Part shown: positions 1 through 8,586 of the stretch, in pieces | Numbering within the stretch: position 1 is the stretch's first letter | How the letters are laid out: each line of letters starts with the position of its first letter | NCBI GenBank assembly: GCA_002300355.1 | Contig: NSGV01000001.1 | Span: 4,340,001 to 4,404,000, forward strand | Direction of reading: 5' to 3' | Length of the DNA stretch: 64,000 nt | Source of the DNA: Streptomyces sp. TLI_235 | GTDB lineage: Bacteria; Actinomycetota; Actinomycetes; Streptomycetales; Streptomycetaceae | Made by a program: the position numbers and the translations under genes | The notes under the pieces: generated by a model | Told to the model about the DNA's origin: nothing | What the model saw: only the letters and a program-made list of their open reading frames with translations | Database searches by the model: none

Positions 1-269
1 GTGCAGCAGCCGTCGGAGGCGCCGCGGCCCTCCTCGATGCCGTGGCAGCCCTGGCCGAAGATGCAGCCCCAGTTGGAGGTGAGCCAGGTGAGGTCGCAGC
101 GGAACACCTGCTCCTCGTCGGCCGGGTCGGTGAACTCGGCCCAGGCGCGTGCGAAGTCGAGCGGGACCTCGGCCCGTACGGTCGGCATCGCGAGGTCGAC
201 CGTGGTCGAGGCCGGCCGCTTGCCGTTCTTCCCGGACTTCTTGTGTTCTGCGGTGTCTGCTGCTGCCAC
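1..269 (-). CDS. Cysteine-rich conserved hypothetical protein, N-terminal part
   Basis: Only the first 89 or so residues lie in the window; the gene runs off the left edge. Reading from GTG at 269 gives a Lys-rich lead, then a segment with a CIFGQGCHGI motif and a CC pair near the edge, which suggests metal or Fe-S binding. An ATG at 188 is an alternative start that drops the Lys-rich lead. It is divergent from the toxin-like operon and close to ppx. I recall that M. tuberculosis Rv0495c sits beside ppx2 in the same opposite orientation, so this may be its orthologue. The function is unknown to me. Confidence 0.6.
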   Translation of the reverse strand, partial: MAAADTAEHKKSGKNGKRPASTTVDLAMPTVRAEVPLDFARAWAEFTDPADEEQVFRCDLTWLTSNWGCIFGQGCHGIEEGRGASDGCC

Positions 270-509
270 GCTGCAAGGGTATGGCCTCGGCTGCCGTTTC
301 CCGGCGGCGCCGGAGCCGCGCACCGGCGGCACACCTGCCCGGCACCCGGTCCGCACCGGCCGTGCACGGGCCGTGCGCAGGTGTCCGCCCGGTCGTGAAG
401 GCAGGGTGAAGAGGCTCACCGCGGCCCCGGCCGCCTCATGTCCGGGGCCTAGGATGGCGGGCTGCAGACGGCTGCGTACGGGGACGCGACGCGACGACGG
501 GGGACGGGG

Positions 510-854
510 ATGGCCGACAGGGTTCTGTTGAAGCCTTGGGAACTGCACGGCGAGGGGCGGGAGTTCGAGACCGTCTCGAACGACTTCGCGCGGGCGGCGC
601 TCGACCTGGAGAACGGACTGGCCGGCCTCGGCACCCCCTGGGGGCGGGACGAACCGGGCAAGGGCTTCGGGGAGACGTACGAGGGCGCCCGGGAGGGCGT
701 GCTGGCCGGACTGCAGGGCCTGGCCGACCGCCTCGGCGGCATCGGGGCCGGCCTGCACACCATGGCCGACAACGCCGAGCACAACGAGCAGGGCAACCGC
801 GACGCCTTCCGGACCCTGGGCCCGGGAACCGGCGCGGCCCCCGCCGCGCTCTGA
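510..854 (+). CDS. WXG100-like small helical protein
   Basis: This is a 114-residue, mostly helical protein with a central Leu-Asn-Gly-Leu-Ala-Gly helix, a GTPWG turn around residues 41-45 and a second helix, as in WXG100/ESAT-6-like proteins. It lies 40 bp upstream of the large toxin-like protein on the same strand. In such operons the small WXG protein usually partners the large WXG-headed effector for type VII-like secretion. No signal peptide or membrane segment is visible. The operon context carries more weight than any single motif, and I cannot name the exact subfamily. Confidence 0.65.
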   Translation: MADRVLLKPWELHGEGREFETVSNDFARAALDLENGLAGLGTPWGRDEPGKGFGETYEGAREGVLAGLQGLADRLGGIGAGLHTMADNAEHNEQGNRDAFRTLGPGTGAAPAAL

Positions 855-894
855 GTCGACGGACCGTCAAGCCGCACCACCGAAGGGGGACCAC

Positions 895-3800
895 ATGCCC
901 AGGAACCTGCCCGAGGAGCTGGCCCCGGTCATGGCCCGGCTCGGCCGCCACTGGCCGGAGGCCGACGAGGACGCGCTGCGCCGCGCGGGCTGTCTGTGGC
1001 GCGAGTTCGGCACGGAGGCCGAGCGGTTGGGCCGCCGCGGCGGCGCCGCGGCCGAGCGCGTCACCGGCGAGAACGCCGGTCCCGCGGTCGAGGCGTTCGC
1101 CGAGCACTGGCGCGGCTTCAGCGGCGGCGGCCGCGGCCACCTGGACGACGCGCACGGCGCCGCCGAGGTGATCGCCGGAGCCTTCGACAAGGCCGCCGCG
1201 GCCGTCGACACCTGCAAGGCCGAGCTGGTCTCGGTGCTGACCGGCCTCGCCGAGGAGATCGCGCAGGCGGACAAGGCGGAGGCCGCGGCCGCCGCCCAGG
1301 TGAAGGCCGCGCAGGGGGAGGGGCTCGTCGGCCTGGTCGGGCAGGTCGTCGGCACGGTCAAGGGCGTGGCCGCCGAGGCCGGCGAGGCGATCGCGGTCGA
1401 GGCGGCGAAGATCAAGGTCACCGCGCTGCTCGCGGAACTCGGCCGGGAGATGAAGGACGGCCTGCAGGCCGCCCTGAAGGAGCCCGCCGTCACCGCCCTG
1501 GAGCGGATCGCGCAGGCGGACGGCGCCGGGAAGCACGGCGAGTTCCGCACCCTCAGCGCCGCCCGCTCGGGCGGCGAGCTCACCGGGAAGCTGGCCGGCA
1601 CCGCCGTCGGCGGGGCCGCCGCGGTGGCCGGTGTGCGCGGCGTCTCCGCGGCGCTCAACCCGGACGGCACGGTGGCGGTCGACGGCCAGGGCCGCCCGGT
1701 GCTGCTCGGCGCCGACGGCAAGCGGCTGCCGGCCGTGGACGGGGTCAGCGTCGAGGTGGGCGCGGACGGCCGCCCGGTGCTCGGCGCCGACGGCAAACCC
1801 GTCCTGCTGGACGCCGCGGGCGCCCCGGTCGCCGGGCTCGCGCTCGGCGCCGACGGCAAGCCGCTCACCGACGCCCGGGGCCGGCCGCTGACCGTCGCCG
1901 CCGACGGCGCGGTCGGCGACACCGGCCTGTCGCTGGCCGTCGGCAAGGACGGCCGGCCCGTCCTCGACGGGCACGGCCGCCCGGTCATGCTGGACGCCGA
2001 GGGCAACCCGGCCGGCGGCCTCGCCGTCGGCAAGGACGGCAAGCTGCTCACCGACGCCGACGGCCGCCCGGTGGTCGCCGGCGTGGACCGGGACGGCCGC
2101 CCGCTGGTGGACGCCGAGGTCGGCCCCGACGGCGTCCGCCTCGGCGCGGACGGCATCCCGGTGGCCGCCGCCGACCTGGGCACCGGACCGGGCGCCCACG
2201 GCGCCCCGGGCACGAACCTCCCCGGCACCGAGGCCCCCGGCATCGACACCGCCGGCATCGACGGCCCGGCCGGCCGCGGCCACGGCCGGAACGGTCCCCT
2301 CCTCGACGTCGACCTCCAGGCCGCCCCCGCGGCCGGGGTGCAGGTGACCGCGGCACCGCAGCCGGTCGTCCAGACCCCGATCGCCGACCCCGGCGGCCAC
2401 CGTGGTGGCTCCGGCGGTTACACCGGCGGCTACGGCGGCCCGGTCGGCGGCGCCCACCACGCACCGGCGCCCGCGGCCTACGAGCCGGACGGCTACGACC
2501 TGCCGCCCGCCGCGCCGCACCCCGGCCCGATCTCGGTGCACACCGACTCGGTGGCCGTCGCCCCGCCCTCGCTCCCGACCTACGGCCCGCCGCCCGCCGA
2601 GGCGCCGACCGGCGGCGGCTGGCATGGCGGCGACCCCGTCGGACCGGGCACGCCGACGGGCCCCGCGGCGGGCTCCGGCTTCCCGCTCGGCCCCGTAGCC
2701 GGCGGACCCGCCGCCGGTGCGAGCCCGGTCGCCGGCACGGCCGTCCCGCCGGTCGGCGCACCCGTCGGCGCGCCCGTGGGCGGCGCCCCTGTCACCGGCG
2801 GCACCCCCGTCGCCGGAACCCCGGCCGCCGGTGCCCCCGGCCCGGGCGGGGCGGGCGCGCCCGGCACCGCGGCCCCCGGTGCGGCGGCCCCCGGTGCGGC
2901 CGGGCAGCCCGGCGCGCAGGGCGGCTCCTCCGGTGTGGTCGGCGCGGTCGTCGGCACCCCCGGCGCGGCACCCCGCACCCCGGCAGGCCCGCCCGGTGCG
3001 GCCGCGCCCGGTGCCGGGGCCGGTGCGGGCGGCACGGCCCAGACCCCGCTGCCGTTCCGGCTCGGCGAGAGCGGCGAGCTCCGCCGCCGCCCCGACCTCC
3101 TCGGCCTCGAGCAGCACACCGGTCCGACCGTCGTCCCGGTGCTGCACCCTGGCCAGGTCGCCGCGGCCTACCTGGCCGCCCGCGCCGGACGCCTCCAGGA
3201 GGGCGCGCCGGCCGAGCCCGTCCCCGTCCGCGGCATCGCCGACGGCCGCCCGTACGGCCTGCCCGGCGGACTCGGCCCGGTCGACCCGGCCCACCAGGCC
3301 GAGGTCGAGCGGCTGGTGCCCCGCCGCCCGGACGGCACCCCCGCACTCCACCCCGACCCGGCCGGCGGCTGGACGGAGGTGCTCAACGGCGGCGGCCCGC
3401 GCGAGCCCGGCCGCGCCAACAACACCGTCGACGTGGCGCTCTCCTCGGTCGACACCTTCTCCGGCATGCCGGTCTGCTCCGCACCGCGGCTGCCCGACGG
3501 CCCGGCCGGGGAATACGGCGGCCGCGACCGCGCCGAGCGCGAACTCGGCGCGCAGTTCCACGACCTCGGGGCCGGCGAGGGTGCGTTCGCCCGGGTCGCC
3601 GAGACACTGCTGCGCTCCGGCCCCGGCGCCCAGGCGGTGCTGCTCACCCTGGACGACTTCAAGCGCCCCCACCTGTGGAACGTGGTCAACCACGGCGAGC
3701 GGCTCACCTGGCTCGACCACCAGACCGGCCGCAGCAGCCCCGAGCCGCTGCACAGCGCCGGCAACGGGCTGTGGGCGATCGCCCTGGACGCCGAGTGCCG

Positions 3801-4002
3801 GCCGCTGGACATCGCCGCGGTGGCCGCCCCGGCCGAGGTGGCGGCCACCGCCGCGCCCGCGCCCGCGCCGGAACCGGAGCCAGCCCCGGAGCCGGAGCCC
3901 GCCCCGGAACCGGCCCCTGAACCCGCCCGCCCCGCCGAGCCCGCCCCGCCGCGGTCCCGGCTCACCATCCACCGCACCGCCGCTGGGAGCGCCCGCCGAT
4001 GA
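895..4002 (+). CDS. Large WXG-headed repeat protein with a catalytically degenerate papain-fold (Tox-PL-like) domain
   Basis: The protein has 1035 residues. Residues 1-200 are helical and Ala-rich, like the WXG/CpnT-type N-terminus of polymorphic toxins. Residues about 255-440 hold many short GADGKPV/DGRPV repeats. Residues about 440-720 are Gly/Pro/Ala-rich. Residues about 770-985 match the papain-fold glutamine deamidase toxin class, with His926 (HLWNVVN) and Asp941 (LDHQTG) in the expected places. The nucleophile site, normally N-C-x-x-C, reads N-N-T-V-D-V (Thr844, Val847), so the catalytic Cys is missing. The C-terminus is a PEPEPAP repeat. The stop overlaps the next gene's start. A binding, scaffold or immunity role is more likely than an active toxin. 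Confidence 0.75.
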   Translation: MPRNLPEELAPVMARLGRHWPEADEDALRRAGCLWREFGTEAERLGRRGGAAAERVTGENAGPAVEAFAEHWRGFSGGGRGHLDDAHGAAEVIAGAFDKAAAAVDTCKAELVSVLTGLAEEIAQADKAEAAAAAQVKAAQGEGLVGLVGQVVGTVKGVAAEAGEAIAVEAAKIKVTALLAELGREMKDGLQAALKEPAVTALERIAQADGAGKHGEFRTLSAARSGGELTGKLAGTAVGGAAAVAGVRGVSAALNPDGTVAVDGQGRPVLLGADGKRLPAVDGVSVEVGADGRPVLGADGKPVLLDAAGAPVAGLALGADGKPLTDARGRPLTVAADGAVGDTGLSLAVGKDGRPVLDGHGRPVMLDAEGNPAGGLAVGKDGKLLTDADGRPVVAGVDRDGRPLVDAEVGPDGVRLGADGIPVAAADLGTGPGAHGAPGTNLPGTEAPGIDTAGIDGPAGRGHGRNGPLLDVDLQAAPAAGVQVTAAPQPVVQTPIADPGGHRGGSGGYTGGYGGPVGGAHHAPAPAAYEPDGYDLPPAAPHPGPISVHTDSVAVAPPSLPTYGPPPAEAPTGGGWHGGDPVGPGTPTGPAAGSGFPLGPVAGGPAAGASPVAGTAVPPVGAPVGAPVGGAPVTGGTPVAGTPAAGAPGPGGAGAPGTAAPGAAAPGAAGQPGAQGGSSGVVGAVVGTPGAAPRTPAGPPGAAAPGAGAGAGGTAQTPLPFRLGESGELRRRPDLLGLEQHTGPTVVPVLHPGQVAAAYLAARAGRLQEGAPAEPVPVRGIADGRPYGLPGGLGPVDPAHQAEVERLVPRRPDGTPALHPDPAGGWTEVLNGGGPREPGRANNTVDVALSSVDTFSGMPVCSAPRLPDGPAGEYGGRDRAERELGAQFHDLGAGEGAFARVAETLLRSGPGAQAVLLTLDDFKRPHLWNVVNHGERLTWLDHQTGRSSPEPLHSAGNGLWAIALDAECRPLDIAAVAAPAEVAATAAPAPAPEPEPAPEPEPAPEPAPEPARPAEPAPPRSRLTIHRTAAGSARR

Positions 4003-5282
4003 CCACCCGCGAGCAGGCCCTGGAGGCCGCCCACCGCTGGATCAACGGCGCGCTCCCTGCGGAGGGGGCACGCCGGGTGCACAGCCACGAGTTCGAGCAC
4101 GGCTGGGTGGTGTGGCCGGAGCCGGCACCCGCCCACGTCAACCCGTTCACCGGCGTCCGGCGCGCCCCGGAGGAGATCGGCGCCGCCTGCGGCGTGGTCG
4201 ACCGGCTCACCGGCGCGCTCACCGTCTGGCCGTCCGTCCCGGTGCCGGACGTGGTCCGGATGTACCGCGACTTCCTCGGCGCCGGCGACTACGACCCGGC
4301 GCTGCCGCCCGCCACCGGGCCCGGCGCCCGGGCCGAGCTGCGCTACCGGGACGCCCTCGGCGAGGTGCACACCCTCGTCGTGCAGTCCGCGACCGGCCTG
4401 CCGCACCCGGCGCTGCGCGCCGCCGAACGCCTCCGCGAGCAGGGTGTGCCCGCCGAGGACGTGCTCGGCGTGCACACCGACCTGCGGCCCGCCGCCCTGC
4501 CCGGCGGGTACGCCGCGCACGGGCTGGCCGCCGCCCTGCCGCACGTCCGGCTCACCCACGACCTGGCGTACGGGCCGTGGTTCGACCGCCGGGCGCAGGC
4601 CGTCCGGGCCGTGCCGCCACAGGAGGGCGTCCGGCCCAACCGGGTGCCGTTCCCGCGCTCGGTGCCACCGGCCCAGCCGGAGAGCGGACGGGCACTGGCC
4701 GAGCGGCTCGCGGCGCGGTTCGGCCCGCAGGGCGTGCGCCGCTTCGACGCCGCGGCGGTGGCGGACGCCGACCTGCCGGAGGCGGTCGCCCGGCCGCTGC
4801 TGGACGTCGGCCTGCCGGTCGCCGTCGAGGGCTTCTTCGCGCTGCACCACCCCGAGCCGGACGGGGTGCAGGACGGCACCCGCACCGACCCGGTGCTGCC
4901 CGAGGCCGCCGCCCGCCTCGCCGCGCTGGTCCGTGGCACCCGGGCCACCGCCGACGCGCGGCAGGCCCTGCTCGGCCAGGTCGTGCTGGGCACCGACGGC
5001 TGGGCCCTGATCACCGTCGACACCCTGCAGGGACGCGTTCGGGCGGTCGACCCGGACACCGCCGCGGCCCGCTACTGCAACGCCGACGTGACCGCCTTCG
5101 TCCGCTGCCTGCTGCTGCTCGCCGAACGCCTCCCCGCGCTGCGCGGACTCCACCCCTACGCGGCCGGCCCCGCCGTCGCCGAACTCCAGTGGGCCCTGGC
5201 CGCCGTCGACCGCACCGTCTTCACCGACCCGGAGAACTGGTGGGCGGTGATCGTCGAACAGCTCTGGCACGGCCTGCTCTGA
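3999..5282 (+). CDS. YrhB-like / degenerate deaminase-like / SUKH-4-like fusion protein
   Basis: The protein has 427 residues and its ATG overlaps the stop of the previous gene, so the two are translationally coupled. Residues 1-90 resemble the YrhB/Imm35 fold. Residues about 105-205 resemble the nucleotide-deaminase-like domain of polymorphic toxin systems. There the usual PC...PGxYC zinc motif appears as RPAALPGGYAA, with Ala165 and Ala172 in place of both cysteines. Residues about 235-420 resemble a SUKH-4 immunity domain. The combination suggests an immunity or decoy protein with a dead deaminase fold. The domain names are from memory of the families; the missing cysteines are seen directly. 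Confidence 0.65.
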   Translation: MTTREQALEAAHRWINGALPAEGARRVHSHEFEHGWVVWPEPAPAHVNPFTGVRRAPEEIGAACGVVDRLTGALTVWPSVPVPDVVRMYRDFLGAGDYDPALPPATGPGARAELRYRDALGEVHTLVVQSATGLPHPALRAAERLREQGVPAEDVLGVHTDLRPAALPGGYAAHGLAAALPHVRLTHDLAYGPWFDRRAQAVRAVPPQEGVRPNRVPFPRSVPPAQPESGRALAERLAARFGPQGVRRFDAAAVADADLPEAVARPLLDVGLPVAVEGFFALHHPEPDGVQDGTRTDPVLPEAAARLAALVRGTRATADARQALLGQVVLGTDGWALITVDTLQGRVRAVDPDTAAARYCNADVTAFVRCLLLLAERLPALRGLHPYAAGPAVAELQWALAAVDRTVFTDPENWWAVIVEQLWHGLL

Positions 5283-5304
5283 CCGTTCCGGGACCGTTCC
5301 GGAG

Positions 5305-5352
5305 GCCTCCGTCCGGGCCTCCGTCCGGGCCTCCGTCCGGGCCTCCGTCCGG
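5305..5352. repeat. Four tandem copies of a 12-bp unit
   Basis: GCCTCCGTCCGG is repeated four times without mismatch between the SUKH-like gene and ppx. It is preceded by two partial repeats of GACCGTTCCG. It is non-coding and too short and regular for CRISPR. It is probably slippage-prone DNA. Confidence 0.9.
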
Positions 5353-5403
5353 CGCCGAGGCGTCGGAACGGGGGATCCGGGCAGGTGGGCGGCCCGGATC
5401 GCG

Positions 5404-5409
5404 TAGCGT
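5404..5409 (+). promoter_or_regulatory. Putative -10 box for a leaderless ppx transcript
   Basis: TAGCGT matches the streptomycete -10 form TANNNT and ends 8 nt before the ATG at 5418. No ribosome binding site is visible, so transcription probably starts at or beside the start codon. Confidence 0.45.
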
Positions 5410-5417
5410 GGACCCCT

Positions 5418-6374
5418 ATGCGACTCGGTGTTCTCGACGTGGGCTCCAACACCGTCCACTTCCTCGTGGTGGACGCGCACCCCGGTGCCGCCCCTGTTCC
5501 GGCGTACTCGCACAAGGCCGAGCTCCGGCTGGCCGAGCTGCTCGACGAGGACGGGGCGATCACCCCGGTCGGCGTCGACCGGCTGGTGTCCATGGTGTCC
5601 TCCTCGATCTCCGTCGCCGAGGACAAGGGCGTCGTCGAGATACTGCCGTTCGCCACCTCGGCCGTGCGGGAGGCCGCCAACGGCGAGGCCGTGCTGCAAC
5701 GGGTCACCGAGGAGACCGGCATCGAGCTGCGGGTGCTCTCCGGCCAGGACGAGGCCCGGCTCACCTTCCTGGCCGTCCGCCGCTGGTTCGGCTGGTCCTC
5801 CGGCCGGCTGCTCAACCTGGACATCGGCGGCGGCTCGCTGGAGATCGCCTGCGGCCTCGACGAGCAGCCCGACATCGCCGCCTCGCTGCCGCTCGGCGCC
5901 GGCCGGCTCACCGCCCGGCTGCCCGGCGACGTCGCCGACCCGGGGGACCTCCGGGAGCTGCGCCGCCACATCCGCGCCGAGATCGCGAACGTGGTCGGCG
6001 AGTTCACCAGACAGAACGCGCCGGACCACGCCGTCGCCACCTCCAAGACCTTCAAGCAGCTGGCCCGGATGGCCGGCGCCGCGCCGACCGACGCCGGCCC
6101 CCGGGTGCCCCGCAGGCTCACCCGCAGCGGCCTCTCCGCCTGGCTGCCGCGGCTCGCCACCATGACCGTCGCGGAGCGCGCCCGCATCCCCGGCGTCTCC
6201 GAGGGCCGCGCCCGGCAGCTGCTCGCCGGGGCGCTCGTCGCCGACGCCGCGATGGACCTCTTCGGCCTCGACGAGTTGGACATCTGCCCGTGGGCGCTGC
6301 GCGAGGGCATCATCCTGCGCCGGCTCGACGCCCTCGACACCCCGGCCGACCGGAGGCCCGCGCTCGCCTCCTGA
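5418..6374 (+). CDS. ppx: Ppx/GppA-family phosphatase (exopolyphosphatase-like)
   Basis: This 318-residue, single-module Ppx/GppA protein of the actinobacterial short type acts on polyphosphate or pppGpp in the cytoplasm. The first phosphate-binding loop is LDVGSNTVHFLVVD (residues 5-18). The conserved ATSAVREAANG and LDIGGGSLEIACG loops follow, as expected for the ASKHA fold. The C-terminus ends in the Ppx helical region with the motif EGIILRRLD. ATG 5418 was chosen because the family motif starts at residue 5 and a -10 box lies just upstream. It corresponds to mycobacterial ppx2 (Rv0496) in gene order. Confidence 0.88.
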   Translation: MRLGVLDVGSNTVHFLVVDAHPGAAPVPAYSHKAELRLAELLDEDGAITPVGVDRLVSMVSSSISVAEDKGVVEILPFATSAVREAANGEAVLQRVTEETGIELRVLSGQDEARLTFLAVRRWFGWSSGRLLNLDIGGGSLEIACGLDEQPDIAASLPLGAGRLTARLPGDVADPGDLRELRRHIRAEIANVVGEFTRQNAPDHAVATSKTFKQLARMAGAAPTDAGPRVPRRLTRSGLSAWLPRLATMTVAERARIPGVSEGRARQLLAGALVADAAMDLFGLDELDICPWALREGIILRRLDALDTPADRRPALAS

Positions 6375-6467
6375 CGGCCCGCCGCAGGCGCCCCGCCGGG
6401 TGAGACCTGGCCCACGCTTCCTCCGGCTCTGCCCCATTCGTCCGCGCCGCCGCATACCCTGTGTCCC

Positions 6468-7682
6468 GTGGCGGAAGCAGCGGACGACGACGCATCGCCG
6501 GGCGGCCGCGCGGCCGAGGACGGCGCGCGGCAGGCCTCCGGGCCGCGCCGGGCCAAGGCCGGCACCCCGCCGCGGCGCGTCGGCGGCGGCAAGGACGGCA
6601 CGCTCGGCGAGCGCGCCGCCGCGGCCTCCCGCACGGCCAAGGGCGCGGCCTCCCGGACGGCCAAGGGAGCCGCCTCCCGGACGGCCCGCTCCGCGAAGTC
6701 CGTGCAGTCCGCCACCGCCGCGCGGACCGCCAAGGTCGCCAAGGTCGCCCGCGCCGTGAAGGAGGCCCGCCGCAAGGAGCCGGACCGGCCGCCCCTGCTG
6801 CGTACCACCGACCGGCTGGTGCTGCCGCCGCACCCCGCCGTGCACGTCCCGGACACCAAGGTGGCGCTCTCCACCGCCTCGGTGTACCCGTCGACCACCG
6901 AGACCGCCTTCGAGCTGGCCGCCCGGCTGGGCTACGACGGCGTCGAGGTCATGGTCTGGAACGACCCGGTCAGCCAGGACGTCGAGGCGCTGCGCCGGCT
7001 CTCCGACGCCCACGGCATGCCGATCCTCGCCGTGCACGCCCCCTGCCTGCTGATCACCCAGCGGGTGTGGACCACCGACCCGTGGACCAAGCTGGTCCGC
7101 GCCCGGGCCGCCGCGGAGCGGCTCGGCGCGGACACCGTGGTCGTCCACCCGCCGTTCCGCTGGCAGCGGCAGTACGCGCGGGAGTTCGTCGCCGGGATCG
7201 GCCGGATGGCCGGGGAGACGGACGTCCGCTTCGCGGTGGAGAACATGTACCCGTGGCGGTACAAGGACCGCGAGATGCTCGCCTACGCGCCGGGCTGGGA
7301 CGTCACCGACGAGGAGTACCGGCACTTCACCATCGACCTCTCGCACGCGGCGACCTCGCGGATCGACGCCCTGGAGATGGCCGACCGGATGGGGGACCGG
7401 CTCGCCCACATCCACCTCGCCGACGGCTCGGGCTCCGGCAAGGACGAGCACCTGATCCCGGGCCGCGGCAAGCAGCCCTGCGCGACCCTGCTGGAGCGCC
7501 TCGCCCGCAGCGGCTTCGACGGGCACGTGGTGCTGGAGGTCAACACCCGGCGGTCGGCCTCGGCCGCCGAGCGGGAGGCCGACCTGGCGGAGGCCCTCGC
7601 CTTCACCCGGCTCCACCTGGCCACCCCGGCCCGGCCGCACCGCGGCCGGCCCGTCCCCGGGGCCGAGGGAGGCCGGACATGA
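6468..7682 (+). CDS. Sugar phosphate isomerase/epimerase-like TIM-barrel protein
   Basis: The protein has 404 residues. Residues 1-110 are Lys/Ala/Arg-rich and contain three RTAKGAAS-like repeats, resembling the tails of DNA-associated actinobacterial proteins. The rest is an AP-endonuclease-2/xylose-isomerase-like TIM barrel with AVHAPCLL, VVHPPFRW, AVENMYPW and IDLSHAATS strand motifs and an HIHLADGSGSGKDEH metal-site segment. The substrate is unknown. GTG 6468 is chosen because TACCCT, a -10 box, lies 7 nt upstream. The stop overlaps the next gene (ATGA). By position it corresponds to Rv0498 of mycobacteria. Confidence 0.75.
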   Translation: MAEAADDDASPGGRAAEDGARQASGPRRAKAGTPPRRVGGGKDGTLGERAAAASRTAKGAASRTAKGAASRTARSAKSVQSATAARTAKVAKVARAVKEARRKEPDRPPLLRTTDRLVLPPHPAVHVPDTKVALSTASVYPSTTETAFELAARLGYDGVEVMVWNDPVSQDVEALRRLSDAHGMPILAVHAPCLLITQRVWTTDPWTKLVRARAAAERLGADTVVVHPPFRWQRQYAREFVAGIGRMAGETDVRFAVENMYPWRYKDREMLAYAPGWDVTDEEYRHFTIDLSHAATSRIDALEMADRMGDRLAHIHLADGSGSGKDEHLIPGRGKQPCATLLERLARSGFDGHVVLEVNTRRSASAAEREADLAEALAFTRLHLATPARPHRGRPVPGAEGGRT

Positions 7683-8446
7683 CGGATATTCAGCAGCAGG
7701 CGCACGCCCTCTCGTTCGGGCCGGTGGCCGAGCAGTACGACGCCGCGCGGCCGTCCTACCCGGACGGGCTCTTCGACGAGCTGGAGCGGCTGGCCGACCG
7801 TCCGCTCGCCGGTGCGGACGTGGTGGACGTGGGAGCCGGGACGGGCATCGCCAGCCGGCTGCTGGCGGCCCGCGGCGCCCGGGTGCTCGCCGTGGAGCCG
7901 AGCGGCGGCATGGCCGCCCGGCTGCGGGCCGTCTCGCCGGACATCCCGGTGGTCAAGGGCGTCGGCGACGACCTGCCCTGCCACGACGACTCCGCCGACG
8001 TGGTCACCTACGCCCAGGCCTTCCACTGGACCGACCCGGAGCGGTCGGTGCCCGAGGCGCTGCGGGTGCTGCGGCCGGGCGGCGCGCTGGCGCTGTGGTG
8101 GAACGTCAAGGACCGCGCCGAGGGCTGGATCGCCGAGCAGGAACGCCGGCTCGCCGGGGCCCTGCCCTCGTACCACTTCTACGGCTCCACGCTGACCGCC
8201 TTCGCCGAGCCGCTGGCCGCCCGCGGGCTGCGGGTGGAGACCGCCAGGCTGCACTGGGCCCGGCAGGTCACCGTCGACAACCATCTCGCCGACCTCGGCT
8301 CGCGCTCGTACTTCGCCGTGCTGCCGCCCGAGCAGCAGGCGCCGGTGCTGGCGGCGGAGCGGGCCGCCCTGCTGGCCGGGCACCCGGACGGCAGGCTGAC
8401 CGAGCCGTACGTTCTCGACCTCTTCGTGGCCCGCACCCGGGCGTGA
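7679..8446 (+). CDS. Class I SAM-dependent methyltransferase
   Basis: This 255-residue Methyltransf_11-type enzyme overlaps the preceding gene by 4 bp. The SAM-binding motif is VVDVGAGTGIASRLLAARGA near residues 43-62, followed by the acidic motif II at VLAVEPS and the motif DVVTYAQAFHWTD. The HWTD segment is typical of the UbiE/trans-aconitate methyltransferase-like group. The acceptor cannot be told from sequence. Cotranscription with the TIM-barrel gene is likely. Confidence 0.8.
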   Translation: MTDIQQQAHALSFGPVAEQYDAARPSYPDGLFDELERLADRPLAGADVVDVGAGTGIASRLLAARGARVLAVEPSGGMAARLRAVSPDIPVVKGVGDDLPCHDDSADVVTYAQAFHWTDPERSVPEALRVLRPGGALALWWNVKDRAEGWIAEQERRLAGALPSYHFYGSTLTAFAEPLAARGLRVETARLHWARQVTVDNHLADLGSRSYFAVLPPEQQAPVLAAERAALLAGHPDGRLTEPYVLDLFVARTRA

Positions 8447-8586
8447 ACCGGCGGACGCGCGCTGACCGCATCGCGGACAGTGCGTCCGCCGCCCGGACCG
8501 GGGGGCGTAATCTCGGTAGGACAGCGGTCCTGCACCCTCTTCCACCAGCGCAGTGGCCGCCCGCAGGCCCCGAAGGAGTGGAGCGC

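Noticed and set aside
436..3972. 1178-residue minus-strand open frame
   Set aside because: It lies opposite the WXG and repeat-protein genes, is Arg/Gly/Val-rich without any domain, and is explained by high GC.
5305..5352. CRISPR-like repeat
   Set aside because: The units are 12 bp and directly adjacent with no spacers, and there are no cas genes.
3168..7640. 1490-residue minus-strand open frame
   Set aside because: It spans opposite ppx, the SUKH-like and isomerase genes, all of which have clear motifs. It is a GC-driven shadow.
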